Assembly: GCF_031582965.1 (NCBI RefSeq)
Contig: NZ_CP134049.1
Span: 2,604,001-2,668,000 of the forward strand
Direction of reading: 5' to 3'
Length of the DNA: 64,000 bases
DNA from: Bacillus sp. NEB1478
GTDB lineage: Bacteria; Bacillota; Bacilli; Bacillales; Fictibacillaceae
In this document: one piece after another, positions 17,564-25,925 of the stretch
Layout: every line of letters begins with the position of its first letter
How positions within the stretch are numbered: position 1 is the stretch's first letter
Translations under genes and position numbers: made by a program
Notes under the pieces: model-generated
What the model was told of the DNA's origin: nothing
The model's database searches: none
What the model saw: the letters and a program-made list of their open reading frames with translations, nothing else

Positions 17564-18550
17564 TTATTGTGCTGTAACTGGTGTTTTATCGATCTCAAAT
17601 CCCATATCTTCGAGCATTTTATGATCAGCCGTTGATTCTTGACCGGCTGTTGTTAAATAATCTCCTACGAAAATCGAATTTGCAGCATAAAGTCCGAATG
17701 GCTGCAGGCTTCTTAAGTTCACTTCACGGCCGCCTGAAATGCGGATTTCTTTTGTAGGATTGATATAACGGAAAAGCGCAAGTACCTTTAAGCAATAACG
17801 AGGATCCAGATCATCTGTACCTTCTAGAGGCGTCCCATCGATCGCATGCAAGAAATTAACCGGAATCGAATCGGCATCCAGTACCTTCAAACTTCTCGCC
17901 ATATCGATCACATCTTGCTTCGTTTCCTTCATTCCAACAATGACACCAGAACAAGGTGAGATTCCGCTTTCTTTTACTACATTAACTGTATTTACACGGT
18001 CATCATACGTATGAGATGTCGTGATGTTCTCGTGGTTTCTGGCAGAAGTGTTCAAGTTATGATTGTAGCGGTCTACACCTGCTTCTTTTAAACGAGCAGC
18101 CTGTTCTGGCTTTAAGATCCCTAAGCAAGCGCACACTTTCATTCCGTATGTATCTTTTATTTCTTTCACAGCTTCCACTACTTTATCTACATCCCGGTTA
18201 GTTGGACCGCGTCCGCTGGCCACGATACAATACGTGCCAACGTTCAAGTTATAGGCTTGCTCTGCTCCTTTTACCATCTCGTCTTTATCCATCATTCTAT
18301 ACGTCTCGATCGGAGCTGTTGAGACAATCGATTGTGAACAATATCCGCAGTTTTCCGGACAAGCACCTGACTTCGTATTGATGATCATGTTCAGCTTTAC
18401 TAGATTCCCATAATAATGTTTCCGGATCTGATATGCTCCGTGTAAGAGTAATAGCAAGTCTTCATCAGGGCATTCCAAAATAGAAAGTGCCTCTTCGTCC
18501 GTGATTTCATTTCCCGCCAAAACCTTTTCCGCTAGCAGATTCCAAATCAT
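17564..18550 (-). CDS. bioB: Biotin synthase
   Basis: Radical-SAM enzyme that inserts sulfur into dethiobiotin in the last step of biotin synthesis. The CxxxCxxC cluster motif is at C64, C68, C71 (ACPENCGYCSQ). YNHNLNTS (middle) and ISGGREVNL (C-terminal Arg ligand of the [2Fe-2S] cluster) are conserved. 328 residues is the usual length. ATG follows GGGAGGACAAACA. It follows bioY by 15 bases, in one operon under a BirA operator. The earlier pathway genes (bioA, D, F, W, I) are not in this window. Confidence 0.97.
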   Translation of the reverse strand: MIWNLLAEKVLAGNEITDEEALSILECPDEDLLLLLHGAYQIRKHYYGNLVKLNMIINTKSGACPENCGYCSQSIVSTAPIETYRMMDKDEMVKGAEQAYNLNVGTYCIVASGRGPTNRDVDKVVEAVKEIKDTYGMKVCACLGILKPEQAARLKEAGVDRYNHNLNTSARNHENITTSHTYDDRVNTVNVVKESGISPCSGVIVGMKETKQDVIDMARSLKVLDADSIPVNFLHAIDGTPLEGTDDLDPRYCLKVLALFRYINPTKEIRISGGREVNLRSLQPFGLYAANSIFVGDYLTTAGQESTADHKMLEDMGFEIDKTPVTAQ

Positions 18551-18565
18551 TGTTTGTCCTCCCTG

Positions 18566-19168
18566 TTATGATGCATGTTTTGTGTGATGTGACATTGTTT
18601 TTCTTCTAGCTATGTTGATTCTTGGAGCGATTAATCCTGCACAAACCGCTAAAAGGATGTCTTTTGGAAGTGGAACCATCATCCATGCCCATGCCATCTT
18701 GTATGTAAAACCATCTGGAGCTGCAGCCCACATTTTATAAGCGAAGAACATTAAATTCGTCCCAACAACATAATTGATGACCAAACCAACAAGAGTAGCA
18801 AGAATATACGAATTTTTACTGTCCTTTTTCTCAATAATAAGACCGGTTACATAAGCAACTAATATGAAAGATAGCAAAAACCCGAAAGTTGGACTGACAA
18901 CCGTCGCAAACCCACCTTTAAACTGTGCAAAAACGGGTGCACCAACTAATCCAACCACTACATAAATACTCATCGCAATCGCACCTAAGCGACTTCCTAA
19001 TAATGCGCCTGCTAAAATACAGAAAAACGTCTGCAAAGTGATCGGTACCCCGCCAACAACCATGAACGGAAAGATATTCGTAATGTTTGCCCCGATTGCC
19101 ATCAATGAAACAAACATCCCGATCAGCGTAAGATCAATTGTTTTTAACCCCTTTTTTCTCGTTGTCAT
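18566..19168 (-). CDS. bioY: Biotin transporter substrate-binding subunit BioY
   Basis: 200-residue ECF-type S component with about six membrane helices. Typical BioY text includes GGVPITLQTFFCILAGALLGSRLGAIAMSIYVVVGLVGAPVFA. It binds biotin in the membrane and works alone or with the shared EcfA-EcfT module, whose genes are not here. ATG follows ATGGAGGTTTATTGAG. It is the first gene of the bioY-bioB operon, so uptake and last-step synthesis are co-regulated. Confidence 0.95.
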   Translation of the reverse strand: MTTRKKGLKTIDLTLIGMFVSLMAIGANITNIFPFMVVGGVPITLQTFFCILAGALLGSRLGAIAMSIYVVVGLVGAPVFAQFKGGFATVVSPTFGFLLSFILVAYVTGLIIEKKDSKNSYILATLVGLVINYVVGTNLMFFAYKMWAAAPDGFTYKMAWAWMMVPLPKDILLAVCAGLIAPRINIARRKTMSHHTKHAS

Positions 19169-19211
19169 CTCAATAAACCTCCATATGTATGTATAAACTG
19201 TTTACCATTTA

Positions 19212-19240
19212 AGAGTAGCGGAGGTTTTTATTTTCGTCAA
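19212..19240 (-). promoter_or_regulatory. Sigma-A promoter of bioY-bioB
   Basis: Minus strand: -35 TTGACG (rc of 19235-19240), 17-base spacer, -10 TACTCT (rc of 19212-19217). The -35 is inside the BirA operator. Confidence 0.7.
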
Positions 19241-19262
19241 CCAACAAAAATATTAGGTTGAC
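19236..19262 (-). promoter_or_regulatory. BirA operator
   Basis: GTCAACC-N13-GGTTGAC, a perfect 7-bp inverted repeat. It resembles the Bacillus BirA site TTGTTAACC-N-GGTTAACAA in sequence and spacing, with TCA in place of TTA. It overlaps the -35, so biotin-bound BirA would block transcription. Confidence 0.85.
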
Positions 19263-19272
19263 ATAAAAGATG

Positions 19273-19301
19273 AGGGACAGACCCCAAACTATTTATTTCC
19301 C
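19273..19301 (-). repeat. Dispersed repeat motif, copy C
   Basis: Reverse strand reads GGGAAATAAATAG then TTTGGGGTCTGTCCCT, 26 of 29 bases as in copy A. It lies about 90 bases from the GACTC hairpin at 19393-19436 and just upstream of the bioY promoter. Confidence 0.8.
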
Positions 19302-19392
19302 ATCGCGGTTTCAGTTTGCTGTTATGTACAGATGCCCCAAATGACGTTACTCCATTTACTCGTTTTGGATTCCCTGCTCAATACAAATCAAA

Positions 19393-19436
19393 ATAAGACT
19401 CAAAAGGAGCATCGCTGCCCCTTTTGAGTCTTATTT
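19393..19436. terminator. Hairpin with the same stem as 7490-7534
   Basis: Stem AAGACTCAAAAGG/CCTTTTGAGTCTT. The stop codon of the phosphotransferase gene (19431) lies within it. It belongs to dispersed element copy C and probably serves as the gene's terminator. Confidence 0.8.
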
Positions 19437-20459
19437 ATCAAACACGTTTAATGCTTTTTTAATTTGTAGTATTCGGTTTTGATCTAAACTAGCATAAACG
19501 GTATTTGCTTCGATGTTTTTCTTCAGGTTATTGATCGTATATGCCTGCCAGTCCTCGAGATGATTTATGTTCCACACTTTGTGAAAGAGCTGATATAAAA
19601 ACAGTTCTCTTAATTTGAGAAAAAAGGGAATCTGATCGATAAGTTCTTCTGATAAGATATTACCTTTAGCATAGCCCTTCAAAAAAGGCACAAGAAATGT
19701 TTGATCAAATGTTGGATCGGGTCCATTAAAAGAAGTATGCTGCCAATAGGCATGATAAAAAGCAGCCGCAACATCATAGGCGAACCAAAAGTAAGAACAA
19801 TCATCAAAATCAAATAACGTAATTGTTCCATCCTTTACAAAAATATTACCTTGGTGAAAATCGTTATGTATAAGTCCAAAATGATTTGCGTCCATCGGAA
19901 ATGTATGAAGTGCGGAAACAACGGATTCATACTTTTCTTTCACAGCACCAGGCTTCAAATTCAAAAAAAACTCATGGTTATATGGATGTTCCTCACTCCA
20001 CCGAGGTCTTTTTACTTGCACATCTGTTAATTCAATTTCATATTGTTTTCCTACCTGATGTAAACGGCCAAGCAATTCGCCCCAATTTTTAAACAAAGAC
20101 GCGTTCCATTGAGCAGGATCTTGAACACGAATGGGTCCGCCTTCTGCTTTTACAAATACTGAGCAATAATAGGATTCACCATTGCATCGTAATTCCTCAA
20201 TCAGGTTCCCTTTCATTGATGGAACGGGTTCACTTACTGAAATGTCGCATCTCTTTAGAAATTGGATGTATTCAAGCTCGCTTTTGATCGAATGCTCCGA
20301 TTTATGTTTACCTGCCGTAATTCTTACTATCCACTCAGTGCTGTTTTTTGAAAATTGATAGATTTCATTTTGAAATCCTTCAGTAATGGGCTGTAATTCC
20401 TCAACTTCTGTTCCATAAAGCACCGCGGCTTGTCTTAAATAATGCATATCTTTTATCAA
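19431..20459 (-). CDS. APH-type phosphotransferase family protein
   Basis: About 342 residues of the aminoglycoside/choline/homoserine kinase-like fold. The ATP-binding N-lobe is followed by the catalytic loop HNDFHQGNIFV and the Mg-binding LFDFDDCSYFWFAYDVA. Sequence and length resemble the stress-response Ser/Thr kinase group (SrkA/YihE-like) as much as antibiotic kinases, so I give no substrate. The start is uncertain: GTG 20468 overlaps AGGTGA, so TTG 20459 is more likely; ATG 20447 is possible. It is monocistronic, ending in a hairpin. Confidence 0.8.
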   Translation of the reverse strand: MIKDMHYLRQAAVLYGTEVEELQPITEGFQNEIYQFSKNSTEWIVRITAGKHKSEHSIKSELEYIQFLKRCDISVSEPVPSMKGNLIEELRCNGESYYCSVFVKAEGGPIRVQDPAQWNASLFKNWGELLGRLHQVGKQYEIELTDVQVKRPRWSEEHPYNHEFFLNLKPGAVKEKYESVVSALHTFPMDANHFGLIHNDFHQGNIFVKDGTITLFDFDDCSYFWFAYDVAAAFYHAYWQHTSFNGPDPTFDQTFLVPFLKGYAKGNILSEELIDQIPFFLKLRELFLYQLFHKVWNINHLEDWQAYTINNLKKNIEANTVYASLDQNRILQIKKALNVFDK

Positions 20460-20575
20460 GTTATTCACCTATTCTTCTTTTCTATCAGATACACTAATTC
20501 TTTAAAACTCGCTAAATTCCTTTTTGTTCACGGGTGACTGTGTCAACTTTTGTCGACTCGGGACTTTATGATTAA

Positions 20576-20655
20576 AACCCGTTGGATTATTGCCTGTTTC
20601 CGTTGAATTATCGTTTGAATCCGTTGGAATATCTGTAAAACCCGTTGGATTAACC
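20576..20655. repeat. 21-nt periodic intergenic array 2
   Basis: GTTGGATT (20581), GTTGAATT (20602), GTTGGAAT (20623) and GTTGGATT (20644) recur at exactly 21 bases, each after CC or TC. The intervening bases vary. Architecture and core match array 1 (G-T-A/T-G-G-A-T-T). The 20502-20702 ORF is a by-product of this periodicity. Confidence 0.8.
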
Positions 20656-20667
20656 ATTTCCCAACAA

Positions 20668-20697
20668 AAAAAAGGATTGCCCGAACAGGACAATCCT
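20668..20697 (-). terminator. Terminator of the sugar operon
   Basis: Stem AGGATTG/CAATCCT with a T run on the minus strand, just after the last permease gene. Confidence 0.8.
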
Positions 20698-20707
20698 CTC
20701 AATAACT

Positions 20708-21532
20708 CTATTTATCCCCGGTAAACTTAATGCCTTTTATAAAATACCGGTTAAAGAAGGCGTACAGTATGATAATTGGCAGTGTGAATACCATTGATGC
20801 TGCCATGATGTAGTTCCAGTAACTGATGAACTGCCCTTTGAACGAGTTCAAACCGAGCGGCAGTGTGAACATATCCTGATCAGACAAAATAATGAGCGGT
20901 CTCATAAAGTCGTTCCAAATAGCCATAAACACAAAGATCGTCTGTGCAGCTAATGCTGGCTTTGCGAGCGGCAGTACAATACGGAAAAATGTTCCGAATT
21001 TACCGAGTCCATCGATTGCAGCAGCTTCTTCTACTTCTTTCGGGAAGTTTACAAAGAACTGTCTCATCATAAAAATGAACGTCGCGTTAACCGCGCCAGG
21101 TATGATCATCCCTTGGTACGAGTTCAGCCAGCCTAACTCTTTTAAAATCAAGAAGTTCGGAATGAGTGTAACCTGGAACGGAATCATCAGCACAGCGAGA
21201 ATGATCAGGAAAATACTCTTTTTTCCCGGGAAACTGAGCCGGGCAAGTGCATAGCCTGCCATTGAATTAAACAATAAGTTGAGCAATGTACCTACAGTTG
21301 CGATGAAAAGACTATTAAAAAGCCATCTGCCGAATAACGGTTCCTTTGAAAAAATCTGTTTATAATTATCCCACGTGAAGTCTTTTGGAATAAAGTTGAT
21401 CGATCCGCTTACAATTTCCCCTAGTGACTTAAAGGAAGAAGATAGTGCCCATAAAAACGGAATGACAGTGATGATCGCATATATGATCAAAAGAACATAA
21501 AGAGTTTTTCTTCCAGCCGATCGTTTTTTCAT
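20708..21532 (-). CDS. Carbohydrate ABC transporter permease (MalG type)
   Basis: 274-residue inner subunit of a CUT1 sugar importer with six membrane helices. The EAA loop that contacts the ATPase is EVEEAAAIDGLGKFGTFFRIVLPLAKPALA. The C-terminal MalG-type ending NRYFIKGIKFTGDK is present. ATG follows AAGGAGGGGATACC. It is the last gene of the operon, 12 bases after the MalF-type gene, and is followed by a terminator. Confidence 0.93.
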   Translation of the reverse strand: MKKRSAGRKTLYVLLIIYAIITVIPFLWALSSSFKSLGEIVSGSINFIPKDFTWDNYKQIFSKEPLFGRWLFNSLFIATVGTLLNLLFNSMAGYALARLSFPGKKSIFLIILAVLMIPFQVTLIPNFLILKELGWLNSYQGMIIPGAVNATFIFMMRQFFVNFPKEVEEAAAIDGLGKFGTFFRIVLPLAKPALAAQTIFVFMAIWNDFMRPLIILSDQDMFTLPLGLNSFKGQFISYWNYIMAASMVFTLPIIILYAFFNRYFIKGIKFTGDK

Positions 21533-21544
21533 GGTATCCCCTCC

Positions 21545-22441
21545 TTAGTAAAGTGATTCCTCTTTAGAGAATTTGCGCTGCAGAAGTGTCGCTGTCAGGA
21601 TAATGATCGCCAGCATGAATGCAATCGCTGTAGCATATCCCATCGTACCTAGTGTTTTAAATGCATATTGATAGATTAAAAGAACAACAGTCAAGGTAGA
21701 ATTGTTAGGTCCGCCCGATCCTGCTGAGAAAATATACGACTGGTCAAATAGCTGAAACGTTCCGATCAGTCCCATGATCACAACAAAGGAAGTAACAGGT
21801 CGAAGGTTCGGAACTGTAATGTGCCAGAACTTCTGAACTGTACCAGCTCCATCCAGCTCTGCAGCTTCATAATGGCTGTCTGGTATATCCTGAAGTGCAG
21901 CAAGATAGATCACCATAAAAAACGGCGCAGTCGCCCAAATGTTCATTATCATAATGGCAATAAGCGCAACATCAGGATCACCAATCCAGTTATAGGTTGG
22001 CAGGTGCAGAAATTTCAGTACAAAATTAATCAAACCATTTTGGTTATACATCCACATAAAAATCAGGGTTAACACTGCGGATGACGTTAATGTCGGCAAA
22101 AAGTAAACGACTCTGAAAAACTTCTGTCCTTTAAGCCCGGCGTTAAGTGAAGCTGCAAGCACCAGTGCCAGAAATGTCTGTGCCGGAACAACGACAGCAA
22201 CATAAATGGCAGTGTTCTTCAATGCGATAATGGCGCGGTCATCAAAAGTAACCTTTTTAAAGTTATCAAGTCCGCGAAACTCATAGCTAGCTCCGCCGAT
22301 CAGCTCCACTTTATGAAAGGATAGAAAAACTGCATATAGAATTGGAGCGATTACAAAGACACCAAGAATGAGCAGTGCCGGAAGCAGGAACAAATAACCT
22401 TGGCCGGCTTCTCTTCTCTCCCTTTTTGAAAATGGTCTCAT
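21545..22441 (-). CDS. Carbohydrate ABC transporter permease (MalF type)
   Basis: 298-residue partner permease with six helices. The EAA loop is HYEAAELDGAGTVQKFWHITVPNLRPVT. QGYLFLLPALLILGVFVIAPILYA is the usual first helix of sugar MalF-like permeases. ATG follows GTGAGGTGACTGAAC. It lies between the binding-protein gene and the MalG-type gene. Confidence 0.93.
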   Translation of the reverse strand: MRPFSKRERREAGQGYLFLLPALLILGVFVIAPILYAVFLSFHKVELIGGASYEFRGLDNFKKVTFDDRAIIALKNTAIYVAVVVPAQTFLALVLAASLNAGLKGQKFFRVVYFLPTLTSSAVLTLIFMWMYNQNGLINFVLKFLHLPTYNWIGDPDVALIAIMIMNIWATAPFFMVIYLAALQDIPDSHYEAAELDGAGTVQKFWHITVPNLRPVTSFVVIMGLIGTFQLFDQSYIFSAGSGGPNNSTLTVVLLIYQYAFKTLGTMGYATAIAFMLAIIILTATLLQRKFSKEESLY

Positions 22442-22466
22442 GTTCAGTCACCTCACTTCGTTTCCG

Positions 22467-23726
22467 TTATTCTGTAACTTTGATTTCTCGATTCGCTTGT
22501 TTCTCAGCGTCTTTTAATGCTTCTTTCAACGGCCTGTCGCCGAGGTATGCACTTAGAAACTGGTTGTTAAAATTGTTCATGACAATCGGAAGTGACGGTC
22601 CATCCTGCCAGACTGTTGCATAATCAGCTCCTTTAACTAAAGGTGCGCGCAATTCGTCCTTGTCATATCCGAGTTCAGCTGCAACTGACTTTCTGGTTGG
22701 CAATGCAAATCCCTTACTCGTCCACTTTTTCATTCCTTCCTTGCCAGTCAGATAAGAAATCAATTCCCACGATTCTTTTTTATGCTTAGATTCAGCGTTC
22801 ATAGCATAGCCAACTGTGAAAGACATCGTTCCTTTCTTCCCATCAACCGTTGGCAGTTCTGCTGTTCCGTATTCTAGATCAGGAAAAGTATCCTCCAAGA
22901 ATGGAATGTTCCAGTTCCCTTCCACTACCATAGCTGCCTTGCCGCGTCCGAACATCTCACCTGCCGATTGCCCTGCACCAACTTCTGAAGGAGATGCAGC
23001 AGATTTATCTTTTAAATGCATATCTACTACGGGCTGAATGGCATTGACCACTTTGTCATTCGCGAAAGTGGCACGTCCGTCCGTGATTACTTGTCCGCCG
23101 CCCGATTCTGCTAAATAAAACATACGCTCAATCTGAGGCATAAAACCGAATCCGTACACTTGTTTTTCTGCATCAGTCAGCTTTTTTGCTGTTGCTTCCA
23201 TCTCTTCCCACGTTCTTGGGGGCTGTTTGATTCCATGTTCTTTAAACATTTTTTTATTATAAAAAAGGGCGAGCGTTGAGTAATCCTTTGGAAGTCCATA
23301 AAGTTCACCATTATCTTTAAAAGCATCCAGCATCGGCTTCTCAAAGTCATCGGTGTCAAAGTCTTTTGTTACATATTTGTTTAGCGGTTCGACAGCACCT
23401 GTCTCAATTAAAGCAGGGGCTTCAAACGCATCCAGATAGAATACATCAGCCGCAGTACCGCCGATCAACCGTGTTTTCAGCACATCCATATACTGATCAT
23501 TAATCGTATTCAGTTTGACATTGATATCAGGGTGCTTCTTTTCAAAATCGGCAAGAACTTCATTCAAAAGTTTTTTCTCGACAGGATTTCCGCCCCATCC
23601 ACTTAGAACGATTTCTGTTTTACCAGATTTCGATTCGTCATCCCCATTACCGCATCCAGTGAGTACAATAGACATTAATAGAGTTGAAATGCCCGCTGCA
23701 CTTAGCCACTTTTTGGATTTCATCAT
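22467..23726 (-). CDS. Sugar ABC transporter solute-binding lipoprotein
   Basis: 419-residue family 1 extracellular solute-binding protein. The lipobox is VLTGC with the lipidated Cys at residue 25. The mature protein (EIVLSGWGGNPVEKKLLNEVLADFEKKHPDINVKL) has the maltose-type binding fold. ATG follows AAAGGAGATTTTCT. It sits between the glucosidase and permease genes. The ligand is probably an oligosaccharide released from a polysaccharide by secreted enzymes encoded elsewhere. Confidence 0.93.
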   Translation of the reverse strand: MMKSKKWLSAAGISTLLMSIVLTGCGNGDDESKSGKTEIVLSGWGGNPVEKKLLNEVLADFEKKHPDINVKLNTINDQYMDVLKTRLIGGTAADVFYLDAFEAPALIETGAVEPLNKYVTKDFDTDDFEKPMLDAFKDNGELYGLPKDYSTLALFYNKKMFKEHGIKQPPRTWEEMEATAKKLTDAEKQVYGFGFMPQIERMFYLAESGGGQVITDGRATFANDKVVNAIQPVVDMHLKDKSAASPSEVGAGQSAGEMFGRGKAAMVVEGNWNIPFLEDTFPDLEYGTAELPTVDGKKGTMSFTVGYAMNAESKHKKESWELISYLTGKEGMKKWTSKGFALPTRKSVAAELGYDKDELRAPLVKGADYATVWQDGPSLPIVMNNFNNQFLSAYLGDRPLKEALKDAEKQANREIKVTE

Positions 23727-23741
23727 AGAAAATCTCCTTTC

Positions 23742-25859
23742 TTATGAAAATAGTGATGTGTGCTGCTCTTTCTGAATAACCTTATACCCCGTCGTATTTT
23801 CATTGATCACGACACGTGTATTTCCGCTTTCGCTGCAAACCTCTATTGACAGATATCCTCTGCCAATCTTAATTTTCTCTACTTTTAATTCGTTCATATT
23901 GTCTAGCAGTTTAGGAGATAGATGGATTTCTTTCTTGAGTGCATCTGGAAATAGTCCAAGAATCGTTTGAATAAATACTAGTGGTGTTCCCGCTGCCCAT
24001 GCTTGAGGTGAGCATGCCACTGGATATTTTACTGCACGTCCTGCCGATGTATCATATCCGCAAAATAGTTCCGGCAAGCGGTCGTATTCAAAATGTCGTG
24101 CCGCTTCCATCAAACCATTGATGACTTTGTTGGCATGTGATTGATAGTTGAGCTTGCTCATTCCGAGAAGGATCATGCTGTTATCATGCGGCCAAATACT
24201 TCCATCATGATAGCTCATCGGATTATATCCCGCTTCCCCTTCTGCCATCGTGCGTATGCCATAACCTGAATTGAAAACTGGCGTCACAAGCTTTTCAATG
24301 ACTGCTTTCGCTTTATGATCGTCCAGCATTTCTGCAAAAAGGACATGTCCTGGGTTCGATGTTAACGTCCCTACCTGATTTTTTTCTTTGTCCAGAGCAA
24401 TTGCGTGGAACTGCTTATCCTCCATCCAAAAATGCTTATCGTACCGTAGTTTTAACAGTTGGGCTTGTTCACGGAGTTTAGCTGCTGCTTCCGTTCTTCC
24501 TTGCGCTTCATAAATCGCAGCGATCCCTATCTTCCCTTGGTACACATAGCCTTGCACTTCAGATAAAGCGATAGGAGATTCTGCATAATCTCCATTCATG
24601 TGAACGATCGAATCGCCGGAATCTTTCCAGCCCTGGTTGGCGATCCCTTTGCTAGATTCTTGATGATACTCCACAAAGCCATCTTTATCACGGTCACCAT
24701 ATTCATCGATCCAGTGGAGTGCGGCTTCTACGTTACCGGCAAGCTCCTCAGCTAATGCAAGATCTCCCGTCCATTTTGTGTATTCGGATAAAAGAACGAG
24801 AAACAGGGGTGTAGCATCAATCGTTCCATAATAAGGAGTGAAAGGAATCTGGTTAGTTGCAGCGAGTTCCCCGTAACGGATCTCATGCATGATCTTTCCT
24901 GGCTGTTCATCCCGCCACGGATCCACTTTTGTACCTTGCTGCGAAGCCATAGTCAATAACGTTCCTTTTGCGATACCTGGATTAAATGAAAGCATCTGCA
25001 GTGCTGCAATCAAACTGTCCCGGCCGAATGGAACACCGAACCATGGGAGTCCCGCTACGGGAAAAGGACCTTGTCCAATATCAGTAAGCAAAACTCGCAA
25101 ATCCATAATTCCTCTGTCTACTAATCGTTGAAGAGGTTCTAAGTCCGTATGAATACTCGTCGTTACCGATTCCCAGTGACTATATGAAGCCTTCAGTTTG
25201 CTAAGTGCATCTTCAGGGGAAATCACAGTACCTTTTTCCCCGTCAATTTCAGGTGCGATAGTAAAGGTGACCGCCTGGGCTTCACCATGATTTAAGTGAA
25301 AATCAAATTCTACTGAACCATTTTTGTCTGCAGATGCCGCTTCACGATTCCAACTAACTTTTGTTGTCCGTTTGATTTGATCTACGCCTTCATAATAATA
25401 AGTAAGATTCGTCTTCGTGACTTCTTCTCCAGAACGCTTCCCGACCTCGCCTGACTGAAAGCCGCGAATGATAAACATATCCGTAAAATCAACATCCAAA
25501 TGAACACTGATTTTGAAATCAACAGGCTTTGGATAATAGTTTTTCAACCGGATGGTTTCATAAAGCACACCATCATAAATTAAACGCTTACGCTCAATTT
25601 CAACCGATTCTCGCCATAGGATCAATATTCCGTCCTCTTCCATATGAGGATTCGTCAGTAAAATGGTGGCCATGTAGTTCTCATCAGCATTTGATGAAAG
25701 AAGAATTGGATCCTGACCGTTTATTTTCACATCGAACTTGCTTAGAAAACGGGTATCCTTTGTATAGAGACCTAAGCCATAATCATTTTCTTGCGGTATA
25801 TTTCCTTTGTCATCCGTTAAAAAAAACAGGTCATTCTCCTTGATTACCCTGTAGTTCAT
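23742..25859 (-). CDS. Amylo-alpha-1,6-glucosidase-like (glycogen debranching type) glycoside hydrolase
   Basis: 705 residues, no signal peptide, so cytoplasmic. An N-terminal beta-rich domain (about 1-210) is followed by an (alpha/alpha)6-barrel catalytic region (about 240-690). MSYHDGSIWPHDNSMILLG and the preceding WKDSGDSIVHMNG carry the acidic residues expected for this family. The frame runs to 25874; ATG 25859 is chosen because ATGGAGGAAACACTT precedes it. It probably processes the sugar brought in by the ABC importer downstream. The true substrate could be another alpha-linked oligosaccharide. Confidence 0.85.
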   Translation of the reverse strand: MNYRVIKENDLFFLTDDKGNIPQENDYGLGLYTKDTRFLSKFDVKINGQDPILLSSNADENYMATILLTNPHMEEDGILILWRESVEIERKRLIYDGVLYETIRLKNYYPKPVDFKISVHLDVDFTDMFIIRGFQSGEVGKRSGEEVTKTNLTYYYEGVDQIKRTTKVSWNREAASADKNGSVEFDFHLNHGEAQAVTFTIAPEIDGEKGTVISPEDALSKLKASYSHWESVTTSIHTDLEPLQRLVDRGIMDLRVLLTDIGQGPFPVAGLPWFGVPFGRDSLIAALQMLSFNPGIAKGTLLTMASQQGTKVDPWRDEQPGKIMHEIRYGELAATNQIPFTPYYGTIDATPLFLVLLSEYTKWTGDLALAEELAGNVEAALHWIDEYGDRDKDGFVEYHQESSKGIANQGWKDSGDSIVHMNGDYAESPIALSEVQGYVYQGKIGIAAIYEAQGRTEAAAKLREQAQLLKLRYDKHFWMEDKQFHAIALDKEKNQVGTLTSNPGHVLFAEMLDDHKAKAVIEKLVTPVFNSGYGIRTMAEGEAGYNPMSYHDGSIWPHDNSMILLGMSKLNYQSHANKVINGLMEAARHFEYDRLPELFCGYDTSAGRAVKYPVACSPQAWAAGTPLVFIQTILGLFPDALKKEIHLSPKLLDNMNELKVEKIKIGRGYLSIEVCSESGNTRVVINENTTGYKVIQKEQHTSLFS

Positions 25860-25889
25860 AAGTGTTTCCTCCATCTCCTCATTGTTTAT

Positions 25890-25904
25890 CCGAAACGTTT
25901 TCGG
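25890..25904. promoter_or_regulatory. LacI-type operator upstream of the glucosidase gene
   Basis: CCGAAACGTTTTCGG, a near-palindrome typical of LacI-family sites. It matches the site in front of the regulator gene at 26953-26966, so the adjacent LacI protein is the likely binder. Confidence 0.75.
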
Positions 25905-25925
25905 TCGATTGTTAATGAAAAACCA

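Noticed and set aside
20502..20702. 66-codon ORF on the minus strand with repeated Asn-Pro-Thr-Gly-Phe
   Set aside because: Same cause as above: a by-product of the 21-nt array, overlapping the sugar operon terminator.
25890..25904. CcpA cre site
   Set aside because: The sequence CCGAAACGTTTTCGG lacks the TGWAAR start of cre sites and is repeated at the local lacI promoter, so a dedicated LacI operator is more likely.
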